Shown here: in pieces, positions 25,386-37,489 of the stretch | Position numbering within the stretch: the stretch's first letter is position 1 | How the letters are laid out: each line of letters begins with the position of its first letter | Source: Pipra filicauda | Taxonomy: Eukaryota > Chordata > Aves > Passeriformes > Pipridae | Direction: 5' to 3' | Assembly (NCBI RefSeq): GCF_003945595.2 | Contig: NW_024104509.1 | Location: 2,914,001-2,978,000, forward strand | Length of the DNA: 64,000 nucleotides | Program-made: the position numbers and the translations under genes | Notes under the pieces: model-generated | The model's input: the letters and a program-made list of their open reading frames with translations, nothing else | Told to the model about the DNA's origin: nothing | Databases searched by the model: none

Positions 25386-26689
25386 CCTCTTCAGCTCTAC
25401 CCCTTTTAGGCTAGGATGCTGTAGGTAGACAGCAAACACTAAAGAAACTGTAAGACATGGGTTTTCTAGGTTCTTTGGTATCACAATAATGTACTGTTTC
25501 CACCAGATTAAACTATGAAATATTTCAGGAAATTCAATGACAATCAACCTCTTTAACTAATAGTTACTATAATTAATCAGCTTTAACATAGCTTAATTTT
25601 CATACCTATTATATGCTAAGTTATTATACTAGTTTTTACCATAAGTTATTTATTGCCGTTAATAAAACTGAAAGATCAATAAACTAATATTCTGGTAAGA
25701 ATACACAGAAGTGATTTAGCTCTAAACACATGAAACAGCAATTAAACCTACGATGTAACAATGGCAGGAAATCTGCAACTACAGTACCTTTAGCAACTGG
25801 CTCTTTACTGACAATCTAGAGGAAGACTAAAATAATTATATCCTAATCCTATGCAATATTCCCTCAAAAGTTGCACTCTATTTTTACCTCTCCATCTGAT
25901 TTTCAATGAAGACATACAAAAAAGATGAGCCTGTTAAACAAAATTCACACTTCTGCTGAAACTAAACATACCAAATCAATGAAGACACATTTACTTTATG
26001 ATCTTTTACAGTCTTTCCCAAACTTCTGCTGATTTTCCTGTTTCACAGATGCTGAGTTTCTTTTGCTCCTAGAGGAATAACAGTCTTCGGTTTTCTCCCT
26101 TATGACACTCCATGTTTCAGAAATTTTCTTTGTGTTTAATCTTTTTCACTGAAATCTGTCTAGCTGATGAATACAATTAGCAACCTAGTTTCACCATCTA
26201 AACCTACAGTCACATAAAGAAGGAATGCCTATCCCAGAAGTAGCACAATCATCAACAGGCCTAAACAGATGCTGAAAGCACATCCCAAGTACCATTTTAA
26301 ATTATTTTAGTCAGGAATTTGTTACTTCTTTATTAGATTTCATGTGTCTGAAAACTTTTTTTTGACACCCTAATATATTAAGTAATCCTCTACAAGTTAA
26401 CTTCTACTCTTCTAAATCTCCTATCAGTAAAATTATCTCAAGAAAGTACTCACATGTTGAAAAGTTTGTGTATTTTTTCTGCTAAATTACCTGGTCTAAC
26501 TAGTATACCTTTTCTCCTATCTGTCCCTACATCACCACAGCTAAAAACAATATTATCATTAAAAGAGCAATCCGTCTCTTAAATATACTATTTTTGCAGT
26601 TATGACACTCTTCAGCTACGAGTTCCTGAAATTAATATAAAAGTTTTTTAAAAGCACTTTTCATGACTTAAAACTGATCCTGTTGAAGA
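25386..26689. other. Intergenic DNA, no gene recognised
   Basis: AT-rich unique sequence; nothing identifiable. Confidence 0.5.
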
Positions 26690-27455
26690 CTTAGGGTTTA
26701 GTCTGGGACAGGGCAACTCTGGTTCTGTGTTTACACTGGGAAATGAGAGGCTGGAGAGAAGTGCTGTGGAAAGGGACTTGGGATTCCCAGTCAATGGCAA
26801 ATTCTGTATGAGTCAGCAGTGCCCTGGCAGCCAGGAAGGCCAATCATGACCTGGGGGGGCATCAGGCAAAGCATTATCAGCCAGTCAAGGGAGGGAATTG
26901 TCCCGCTCTGCTCTGCACTGGGGCAGTCTCACCTTGAATATTGTGTGCAATTTTGGGCCCTGGAATATACGAGAGATATAAAGCTATCATAGAGTGTCCA
27001 AAGGAGGGCAATGAAGATGGTGAAGGGCCTTGAGAAGAAGCCGTATGAGGAACAGCTGAAGTCACTTGGTGTGTTCAGCCTGGAGAAGAGGAGACTGAGG
27101 GGAGACCTCATTGCAGTCTACAACTTCCTCATGAGGGGAAGAGGAGGGGCAGGAACTGATCTTTCTCTTTGGTGACCAGTGACAGGACCTGAGGGAATGG
27201 CCTGAAGTTGTGTCAGGGGAGGTTTAAGTTGGATATCAGGAAAGGGTTTTTCATCCAGAGAGTGGTTGAGCACTGGAACAGGTTCCCCAGAGAAGTGGTC
27301 ACAGCATGAAGCCTGACAGAGTTCAAGAAGCATTTGGACAATGATCTCAGGCACATGGTGTGATTCTTGGGGTGTCCTATGCAGGGCTGGGAGTTGGATG
27401 CTATGATCCTGAGGGGTTCCTTCCAACTCAGCATCTTCTATAATTCTATGATTTA
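26690..27455 (+). mobile_element. CR1 LINE, 5'-truncated
   Basis: Sense CR1 with GAGAAGTGCTGTGGAAAGGG, AAGAAGCCGTATGAGGAACA, TTCAGCCTGGAGAAGAGGAG and 3' end GGTTCCTTCCAACTCAGCAT followed by ATTCTATG. Same subfamily as the copy in PTAR1 intron 1. Confidence 0.92.
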
Positions 27456-30126
27456 TTGGAAAGCTGTTGATTTTAAGGGAAGAAATACAACGCCAGAACT
27501 AAAACCCTCCAGATACCTTGGTCTTTTGACCTAACTCCTATTGAAATTGAATGCCTAGGCAAGAGTTAGGCAGGTAGTAACTTTCAGGTCTACCTGGTTA
27601 GTTACATTCTTTTTCTCCTGCTGCTCTACATTGCTGCTGAGCAAAAAATATGTAAGATCTGTCTCTCATTAATCTTTCTATAAGAGAATATTTTGCAAGA
27701 ACAGAACCATCAGTTGTCTCTCCTGGTGCGTTTGTTTTGTCACAATGAATGGTAGTTCTGGTACTAGGATGCTCCAATAGGATTAGGAGTATCTTAAGTG
27801 CCTGTCATGAACTTGACATACACAATAGGCATGATGTAGACTCACTTCTACACCTAAAACACTTTATCTTTTTTTATACTGTTTGCAAAGCAGACTGAGA
27901 CCAGCTTAAAACCTGACAAAATTATTGGAGAAACAGGATAAAGCCCTGAAAATACAGTCTTTACCAAGTGAGTCCAATGCAAATGCAACACAAGAAGAGC
28001 CATTTATGAAAATAAGAAAGGCTTATTACATCAGCCTCCAAAACAGCCTCTGCAAAATCTAAAATCTGAGTCCAGATGTAGCTTTGCTTCCATGCCCAAC
28101 ACAACTCTTGTTTTCTGTTTTCTCCAATTTCTGGATCCACCTTCAAATAAAAAGGAAAAAAGGAACATATAATTCTTACCTGTAGGCAAGAGTTTATTTT
28201 CCAGGTATGCCCATAGCAAATACACGACAGTTAACACTCTGGTTTCCTGAGATGGTGATTTCTTCTTAAGAAGCACCTAGAGGTATACGACAGTTCAATA
28301 TCTCTCCATGTTAACTTACCAAGACTTAGTTTCTTCTACAACTAGAGGGAACTATTATTCTGCAACTACTATAGAGCAATAGTTGCAAACTTGTTGTAAA
28401 TGCTTTATTTAGACTCCAGGTATTTGTCAACAGAAGCTATTTACACACCTCTTGTTGATATATGAAAATTACTGGATAGTTCAAACACTATCAGTTTTGC
28501 TCATTTACAGAAACAGCAAAAGAAGTATGCAAGTAAGTAAGGATGCAGTGAAGGGTGTTCCATCTATTATTATGTGGGTTGTTGGTTCTTTTTCCTCAGT
28601 AACAAACTGTTTTAGTAACAGAGCTAGCTCTAAGACACAGTAAATACCATGTGAAAGATATATGCCATGCACAGATTTACTAAATATGACTACTGCTGTG
28701 ACTAATTCAACTATAAGAAATACCAAACAAATTAATACAAATAAGGTGTTTAAAATTAAATGTTACTCTGGGTTTTTCTAGGTTCATAAGCAATGGAAGA
28801 AAATAAGTAATACATGGAGTATTACATGGATGTAGTACATGGATGGTAACTGTAGAGACAAAATACAGGAGGAGGAAAGACTAAAAGTCTTTCACTTGAA
28901 GTGTTATGCTGATTTTGTGGAAACTTAATCCAATTAAGGTTTCATGTTTGGAACAGCTCCAGTGGTTTGGCACAATCATATTTAAAGTTCTCACTTAAGT
29001 GCATTGTTGCATGGTGGCTTCATATACAAAGTACTGCAAAGTACTGAAAGAAAAAGAAGAAAAGAACACTCAGATTGCTTTTACATCTTCAGATATAAAA
29101 ATAATAAGGTTAGGTTCTACCTTATTCAATGGCAGAATCATTTACCTTCCTTCAGGTTTCAAATACAGGGAAAGAAATCAAATAAGGTTTATATGAAAAA
29201 AACATATATAAAAATATTTATACGAAAATCCCCCAATAAAACCTACAATTTGTAACTCAAGAGTGGTCACTTTTAGGAATGGGGGCTTTAGTTACTTTAG
29301 TTCCATAGAATTGAGCTTAAGCCATCTGCATATTAAAAACTAAAAGCACTGAGAAAATACCCTCCTAAAATGTCCTGAAAAGATTCTATTTGCTGGTTGC
29401 AAGACAAAAAAGATTTTACTGTTTATCGCCTTGACTCAACACTTAGGAATCTCCATTTAGTTCTGAGATGAGACAATGGAAAAAAAAAAAAAAAAGGCAA
29501 AATTATCTGGCTTTGGTAACACAGCTGGTTCCACAATGTTATACTGACTACAGCTCTAAAGCAAAAAAAAAAAAAAAAAAAAAAAGAAAGAAAGAAGTAA
29601 AAAACCAAAGCAAAAGCAAACACTGAGAGATTAAAAGAAGCAAGAAGACTACGTAATTTCCAAAAAAATGCATTTTGAAAATTCTTTCCTAATAAGCCAA
29701 GAATTGTGGCTGTCTGGAGCTGGAAAAACATAACAAGACATGTTCTTGCCAGCTTTTACAGCTGGATGGGGTAATGTATACTCCAGACTCAGGGGTATGC
29801 ATTTAGGTAATGGTCCATTTAGGTAACAGTGACAAGTTTTGTATTTTTTACAGTTTTCTGAAGTTTTTTAATGATCATGACAAGTTTGACCACCTTCTCA
29901 TCAAAAAGAACCTGAAACTTTGACAGCAGTCAAATAAGAACAAATTTTATGTTTGCAGATCATTATATAAATATAAATCATTATATCTCTGTTGGCCTCA
30001 ATGAAATTACTTGCAAGGCATTTGAAGACACTCTACCATATCAATAAGTCCTAATAGTTTTAAGACATAGTTGTCAATACTGTCATCAGATATATATTCC
30101 TCAGATTTAACTTGATGGTCTAAATA
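27456..30126. other. Intergenic DNA, no gene recognised
   Basis: AT-rich DNA with A runs (29480-29496; A23 at 29563-29585 followed by GAAA units). No gene or recognised element. Confidence 0.55.
29563..29597 (+). repeat. Poly-A followed by (GAAA)n
   Basis: A23 then AAAG/GAAA units. It could be the tail of an old retroposed sequence, but no element body is visible next to it. Confidence 0.8.
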
Positions 30127-31333
30127 TCATAGAATCATAGAATCATAGAATCGATTGGGTTGGAAAAGACCTCCGAGATCATCGAGTCCAACTCTTGGTC
30201 CAAATCCAGTCCATTTACTAGATCATGGCACTCAGTGCCACGTCCAATCTGCGTTTAAAAATCTCCAGGGATGGTGAATCCACCACCTCTCTCGGCAGCC
30301 CATTCCAATGCCTGATTACTCTCTCTGTAAAGAATTTTCTCCTGATATCCAACTTAAATTTCCCCTGGCGGAGCTTAAGCCCGTGCCCCCTTGTCCTATT
30401 GCTGAGTGCCCGAGAGAAGAGACCAACCCCCACCTGGCTAGAACTTCCCTTCAGGTAGTTCTAGACGGTGATGAGGTCACCTCTGAGCCTCCTCTTCTCC
30501 AGGCTAAACAACCCCAGCTCCCTCAGCCTCTCCCCATAGGACTTATGCTCCAGTCCCTTCACCAGCCTTGTTGCTCTTCTCTGGACCCGCTCCAGCACCT
30601 CAATAGCCTTTCTGAACTGAGGGGCCCAGAACTGAACACAATACTCAAGGTGTGGCCTCACCAACGCAGAGTACAGGGGAAGGATCACTTCCCTGCTCCT
30701 GCTGGCCACGTTATTTTTGATACAGGACAAGATCCCATTGGCCTTCTTGGCCACCTGGGCACACTGTTGGCTCATGTTGAGCTTCCTGTCAATTAGTACC
30801 CCCAGGTCCCTTTCTGCCTGGCTGCTTTCCAGCCACTCTGTGCCCAGCCTGTAGCGCTGCAGGGGGTTGTTGTGGCCAAAGTGCAGGACCCGGCACTTGG
30901 CTTTATTGAACTTCATCCCATTGGAATCAGCCCATCTCTCAAGTCTATCCAGATCCCTCTGCAGAGCCCTCCTGCCTTCCAGCAGGTCGACACTCCCTCC
31001 CAGGTTGGTGTCATCAGCAAATTTGCTGATGATGGACTCAATCCCCTCATCTAAATCATCAATAAAGATGTTAAACAGGACTGGACCCAACACAGACCCC
31101 TGGGGAACACCACTGGTGACCGGCTGCCAGCTGGATGCAGCTCCATTCACCAGCACTCTCTGGGCCCGACCCTCCAGCCAGCTCCTAATCCAGGAGAGGG
31201 TACACTTGTCCAAGCCATGGGCTACCAGCTTTTCCAGGAGTATATTATGGGAGACAGTGTCAAAGGCCTTGCTGAAGTCTAGATAGACCACATCCACAGC
31301 CTTCCCCTCATCCACCAGGTTGTCAAAGGAATC
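30127..31333 (-). mobile_element. Relatively young CR1 LINE, 5'-truncated (about 1.2 kb)
   Basis: The 3' tail is ATCATAGAATCATAGAATC on plus near 30127. The minus frame is open for 284 codons (31315-30461) and covers the RT core: [38 protein letters not shown] and the catalytic FADDTN, through [18 protein letters not shown]. It stops at a single TAG, and the same frame appears to resume at 30433-30218. This is the best-preserved CR1 in the window. It lacks the endonuclease half, so it is inactive. Confidence 0.95.
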
Positions 31334-31877
31334 TTAAACATGCCTTTGTTAATCTCTTTACTTCTAACACATATTTACCACTCTCCATTTAATCAGAACA
31401 AACTGCTTTATCCAATAGTACGCAACAGCCTGCATGTTTTCAGCCCTATTAGCCCTTTTTTAAGTCCTGTATTTTAAGTGTATTTCCAAAAGGTGCCCGA
31501 AAACTGTTCTCCAACGTTCGTCTTCTGAAAAATGCTCAAACCAGAGGACAAACGGGACACAGTTCTTAATTCACTCAAGGTTTCAGCTGCCCAGGGATCC
31601 ACTGGTCACTCATGTCTTCATTCGCACAGGAACAATGTAATCACACTCATTACAGCATGTGCTTCCCTATATAAAGTATCTCTGAACAATACTTGTACAT
31701 ACTAGGCCTGATTTTAACTTCTGTTTCCCAGTCAAAAAGACAACGTAGTTGATGAGCTGTGTGGAAACAGGCTGTCCATGCAAAATTTACCACAAACACT
31801 CAGTTAAAGTCCTAAGGGACTGTGGGTCCTATGCTGCTCTTTTTCTATAGCTCAATGTCAGATTTATTATCCACTTC
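31334..31877. other. Intergenic DNA, nothing recognised
   Basis: AT-rich unique sequence between the CR1 and the RTE target duplication. Confidence 0.5.
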
Positions 31878-31900
31878 TACTTACTTGGAAATCAATCACT

Positions 31901-32208
31901 CATGGCTAGGCTTCGCGAACGAAGATTTGGGAAGGCTCTATCCACATTTGCTGCAGGCACGCTGGTGGCTTATGAGGCCAATACGTGACAGACAAATCCG
32001 ATTGCAAAAGGCACAGCAGAAAGACTCCTTAGATGGTGTATTCTGCAATACACGGTTCTTTCTGCGTTGCCTTTTTTCCTCGAGGGTGATCCTGTGTGCG
32101 TTCTCAAAGGAGACAGCTGCGTTATAGATGGTGTGTCTCCAGGCCTCCCGATTGGAGGCCAGAGTAGACCAGTTATGGTGATCAATATGGCCAAGGCTGA
32201 GATGTTGT
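31901..32208 (-). mobile_element. 5'-truncated RTE-type LINE, second copy (possible AviRTE)
   Basis: Exactly flanked by a 23-bp direct duplication (31878-31900 and 32209-32231, starting TACTTACTTGG). The 308-bp insert is the reverse complement of the same 3' region as 14279-14590, roughly 88-90% identical by eye. On minus it encodes SLGHIDHHNWSTLASNRE and the Cys/His finger CAFCNRICLSRIGLISHQ, with a premature TAG after the finger. It ends at the ORF stop with no 3' UTR or poly-A tail. Confidence 0.88.
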
Positions 32209-32231
32209 TACTTACTTGGAAATCAATCACT

Positions 32232-34649
32232 ACACATAATTGATTCAACAGAATTAAGCTAAGATTTCTATGCTTGTGGGAAAGAAGGTGGTGATGAGTC
32301 TGTTTCACTGCCTATAGACTTTTGGGATGTACACTTTGTACTACAACAAAATCTCCCCTCTAACTCATATTAGGATGGTGATAAACTATGAATTTATTTT
32401 TTAGAGTAGTCTATCCTAATTTATTAGAGGCAAATTAGCAGGACAATCTCTTGGAAGGTGGTGTGCATTTTTAGAAACCAAATACAGTGTTCTTTGGAAG
32501 AGAAATCATATTTGGATGCAATGTCAAGATAAATTCAAGCAATTATACTAACTAGATATTTTTGTCTAGATTTCTTTAAGTATGTATTACTCAGGGGTGA
32601 CACAGGGGTGGGAAGGACAGAAAAGTAAGAACAAAGTAAAATGTGACAGGTAAGACACCAATATGGCATCAGGCATAACTGTTCAGTGTAGGTACCTGAT
32701 CTATGCAAAAACGGAGTTCAACACAAAATCCTACCAAAATTGAGTAAGTTGACATATGTGTTTTAGAGTGAGAACCATCTAAATGACTCATTTGGCAAGA
32801 GATGTATACATATTAAATAAAAGGCCAGTACCTTACAGTGGTACCTTAAACCATACATTACCTACATCAGTGATACCACAAAGCTACAGATCTGCATAAA
32901 ATCAGCCTTGTGGGTGAATAGCACTGATACAAACAGTGCCTCTGCACTGCAGAGCAGGCTATACCCCATTATGGTACAATGCTTAAAATGGTATTTCTGG
33001 ATTTGGGGAGTAGAACAAAACACCAAAAATAATCCTAAAGTATAACTAATTACTTCTCAGGAGTTTAGATACATGCATATTTTCCATCAAAAGTTAAAAG
33101 GATCCAGCATGTAAAATGTCCCAAAATAGGTCAGAAATCCTGGGTTTCCTACCAGGAGTTAAACAGTCTTCATCATTTAGTGTTCTTTATTTCAAAGTCA
33201 TTATAGTGCTAGCAGGCTTACAGACAGTAACATTTATTTTTCTTATGGCTATATTTTATTTTTATTATAGATATATTTTTATACTGTCACAGTAGTATAT
33301 ATTACATGTTCTTTTACATCTAGACTAGCAGAAGATTTTGCCACTATGTGTATATAGTCATACTTAAGTATTATACTGTGCAATCAATATATTTGTAAAT
33401 AGCATGCTGACAGGTCTTCATTTAAATGACAATGGTTTCAAGGCAAAGAAAAAAAATAAATCACACCTCTATTTCTAAAATGCAATAGAGAGTACTACTA
33501 AGCCGTCTCTGCCCAGAGTTGCACCAGAACATCTGATTGCTGACATCCAGTTGTGAAGTTTGGGTAAGGTCAGCTATATCTGCACCAAAAGATCAAAGAA
33601 GGACAGAAAAAAGGAGTAAAATACATACAAAGGCTCTCCCTCTGCAAGCTACATTACGTCCTCTAGCATATGACTTTTCATTTAAACAGCCTTTCTTCAT
33701 TTTATCTGTGCTTTTTGAGCATAAGTATCTAAGTTTGGAAGTCAACATCTTTTTACTGCTTTTTTCCCAGTCCTGGAAGGGAAACTTAACCTACTAACAA
33801 CCAAGCACAGAATAAAAAGCAGTTCTGACCTACACTGGCTGAAGTTTGTTACAATCTTCCCAAACTTTTTCTTCTGCTATGGGTATCTTACACCATACAG
33901 ATGTGTAGTGTTCTTTAACTGACATAATAAAAATTAAAATAATGAATATTTTAAAGTGATCTGGATGACAGCCTGAGAAAATGGCTCGGAGTCTAAAACA
34001 CATTCTGTCAGTTTACTGAAAATCAATCACTATTGTCTGAGATTCTAGATTTACTGCATTCCATCTGGTATGAACAAATGTTTAAATAGTACACAGTTAG
34101 TGACAGAAAACTGATATGAATTAAACCGTTTTACAGGAATTTGTTAGAGGTTGACATTATTTCCTACATTCAGGGAAGGTTGTTGCTGAAGTCTTAATAA
34201 TATGTATCTGTCACAAAATATTGCTTCTCCTGCCTTCCACAGCCAAAAAGGGTACAAAAATCAGCAAAATAAATTAAGAAGCGCCATCTTCAGCATGCAT
34301 TATCTCACTTATTATTTAAATATTTATTTGTTTTTCAGCAATCCCTCTTCCCAACTGATATATACAGAAAACTTTTAGCTTAAAATAGATTAAATTTTAA
34401 TCGTATTTGTATCATATAGTGTCATACATATTTTCAGGCCGTATACCATTCTCATCCACATCAGGTCCCCTCCATAAGTATGTCTTTATGTCATTGGTTA
34501 AAGGCCTGGGTTGATCATGGGAAAATTCTAAATATGAAGTCCTTCAAACATTTTATTGAAGCAGCTCTTTGAGTTCATCACGCATTCATAATTTCTGCAA
34601 GAAATTATAATTTCAGAAGTCCAGTTCAGAGTTCTGTGACACACATAGA
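32232..34649. other. Intergenic DNA, no gene recognised
   Basis: AT-rich unique DNA; the small open frames show no recognisable protein. Confidence 0.5.
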
Positions 34650-35112
34650 GATAAATGCTCATTATGCTACCAGTGTGCCCTTGTGGTAAAACAAAAGGTG
34701 CCAGCACATCCTGGGCTGCATTAGGAGGAAAGTTGCCAGCATGTGATGTGATCCTGCTCCTGCTCTGCACTGCTGAGGCCACACTGGAGTGCTGCGTCCA
34801 GTTCTGGGCTCCCCAGTACACAGGAAACGTGGACATACCAGAGAGAGCCTACGAAAGGGATGCAGAGGTGATGAAGGAACCAGTGCATTTCTCCTCTGAG
34901 GAGAGTCTGAGAGAGCTGTGACTGTTCACCCTGGAGAAGCAAAGGCTTATTAATGTGTACAAATACCCGAAGGGAAGGCACACAGCAGATGGAGCCAGAC
35001 TCTTTACAGATGTGCCCGGTGACAAGGCCAGAGGCGATGGGCACAAACTGAAACACAGGCAATTCCCTAGAAACATCAGGAGACACTTTTTCACTATGAA
35101 GGTGAATGAGCA
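34650..35112 (+). mobile_element. Degenerate CR1 LINE (copy A of the inverted pair)
   Basis: Sense CR1 with CCTGGGCTGCATTAGGAGGA, CCAGTTCTGGGCTCCCCAGT and AACTGAAACACAGGCAATTC. Recognisable CR1 similarity fades right after 35112, where only a weak resemblance continues. The 3' octamer tail is absent. Confidence 0.85.
34734..35112 (+). repeat. 379-bp perfect inverted repeat, arm A
   Basis: Identical at all 379 positions to the reverse complement of 14733-15111. The boundaries were set by the first mismatch on each side. Confidence 0.95.
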
Positions 35113-36222
35113 CTTGCAGGGATTTTTTTCCCACTGGATGGTTCTACAATGTGCAGCAGTACCACAACAGCCCCTAAAATGCATACCACAGCCCATTCCT
35201 TTGTCATTCCTTGCACCTTTCTCACCTTCTCACATTAGTGTGGCTGCTGTGAGCTCACTGTTTCTGGGCCAACCCTCCACAACCACGTGTGGCTTTTTTA
35301 CACAGGGTCCTTTTCCTTCCTAATGACTCAGCTCAATAATATGCACCAAATTCAATTGCTACCTCAAGTAAAGACCACCAGGGAACAGGGGTGGACTCAG
35401 GCCCACTCAGTATGGGATCCATCACCGCTAACTAATTATTCCCAAACAAACATACAGTTCACATCAGTGGCAGTCCACAGGGCACGTGTGGTTGGGGGGT
35501 GAGCCAGGACCCCTCCCAACCTTCTGGGAGTCTCAACAAAGCAATCACCAAGTGCCGAAGGCAATGGAACCAGCAGAGGATGGAAATGGTGGAAAACTGT
35601 GGTCTCCCTTCACCCCACCAAAGAAGTAGGGCAGAAGTGGAATAAATTCCACCCCACCCCCCACCACTCCAGTCTAAAAGGCTCATTGCCTAATGCTCCC
35701 CACCCCACCCCCCACCTGGGCCGACCTCTCCATCGTGGCTACAGGGAGATGGGGTTTCCCTTAATCATTCCAGCGGGTGTGTGTTTCAATAGGACAGTCA
35801 TCAAGGCCCGAGCTAGACAAACAATCAAACCTGAAGCTTATCTTATCCTAGCAAAGTCTGTTGGTGTGGAAAATTCACCAAAAAAAAAATAGTAGTATGA
35901 AGCTATAACAATCCATTAGTAAACAAGCCTACAATCAAAGCTAGTTGGTGCAAAAAAATATGCAATAAGTGATTTTAATATTAGGAAAGGCCCTGAGCAG
36001 TATGCTTTTATGTCTCCGTGGTTTTTTTAGGAGTAGAATTCAAACGTCAATCCGTATTGTAAATTCACAGGCAGTATTCTAGACAGCATTCTCATCAAGA
36101 GGAGTCAGCCATGGCATTTTCTTGGCACAGCCACAGAGAGGGAATCCATCTATCCATCTGCAGCCGGAGTTGCAATCCAAGGTGGGTCACGTCCCTAAAA
36201 GCACGAGGGATAAGGTGCTATT

Positions 36223-36236
36223 TCGCCCCCTACTGT
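36223..36236 (-). promoter_or_regulatory. Candidate CTCF binding motif
   Basis: The minus strand reads ACAGTAGGGGGCGA, matching 12 of 14 positions of the CTCF core consensus CCASYAGRKGGCRS, including the AGGGGGCG centre. It lies about 1.4 kb upstream of the PTAR1 start. A single motif match is weak evidence for occupancy. Confidence 0.4.
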
Positions 36237-37247
36237 CCTGGGGCAGGCTCTGGAATCCGTACCAGTGGCGATCCTGTAATCGTCCCTGTCTTCACGTCCA
36301 AGCATTTCCCAGCAGCTACAGTTTCATTATTAAAAAGGTGTCTAATAGAACTGTACCAGCGTTTGACCCTTAATTTACTCATCTTAGGAGATCCACAAGG
36401 TAACTCAGAAGAAAAAAACCCAGAGAGAGTCTCAGGATGCTATTCTCTTCAAATCTGCAGCCCAGTCAACTACAGTTTCTTGGAGAAAGATCCCTATGTG
36501 AATCTCTTCTTTGCCATAACTGCATTTTCTTTCTCTCCATACTATATTCTATGAGTAAAGAGCTCTGCTTGGCCAGCATAGTTCAGAATTCTGCAATTAC
36601 ATGGTTTGACATGTGGGAGCACCAAGAGATCCTCAGATTATCTACAGAAATTAGTGTTGTAACAAAATCTCCAGTCCAGAATAATGAAAAAAAAAAAAGA
36701 AAATCACGGGAATTGGGAAAACAGGAAATCCTGGCTCCTAGTTCCAGGGTATGTGCTCTACCTAACTTTCAACCAGAGGAATATGAGCCTAAACAGAACA
36801 AAAACAAAGCACTTTGTGAAAACAAGAATATGGTATGTATGTAGAAAAATATAGCAATTTATAGGTTAAAAGGTTATAAACACCTAAAATTATTTTCTCA
36901 GGGAACATGCATGCAGAAAACAACCTAAGAAAGCACTGTAACCTTTCAGCAGTCACTGAAATATAACAAAATTTAACTAACAGAAATGCAAGAGGCAACA
37001 TGAAACACATCTCAGCTTTAAGGCTGGTTTACTTACAAATCCAGCAAAAAACTGCAAACTTCAGCAGGTAAGAACACATTCAGTGTTTCTCTAAGGGACA
37101 TCCACCTTTCTGGTTTTTTATACATATGATGACATATGACTGAGCACTTTTCTTCAGTCTTTCTTTTTTTTTTTTCCTGAAGGAGAACATGCAGAAGGGT
37201 CCACCAGGCCTTCTCGGGGGAGGGGGGTTGGAGGTAACAAGGAAGCA

Positions 37248-37267
37248 GATGATGATGATGATGATGA
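37248..37267 (+). repeat. (GAT)6 microsatellite
   Basis: Six GAT units plus GA, directly visible. Confidence 0.9.
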
Positions 37268-37489
37268 CACTTCAAGCCTTCAAATAAGAGACAATTCAGT
37301 CATGCACAGTTAATGCCTTGTGAAACAACTTGTTTCGGAATAACGTATTAATTTCTAAACGACAATCAAACGCAAGAGTTAGGATGCAGAACTACAATCG
37401 CCTCTCCGCATTCAGCCTTGAAGATAAGCGCTCCCATCTCTCTTCGGAGTCAAGGAAGGCTATACACACCTGCTCATCGTTTAAAGATA

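Larger units (their letters stand above)
35113..37489. other. Intergenic DNA upstream of the PTAR1 CpG island
   Basis: Contains a C-rich stretch (35490-35740, with CCCACCCCACC motifs) and a moderately GC-rich block (36110-36400) including a CTCF-like motif. Just before the CpG island is a short GAT repeat. Neither C-rich block matches a repeat family or exon I can name. Confidence 0.55.

Noticed and set aside
14733..35112. CRISPR array or programmed inversion system
   Set aside because: Vertebrate DNA; the inverted repeat lies in CR1 sequence, with no recombinase gene or spaced short repeats.
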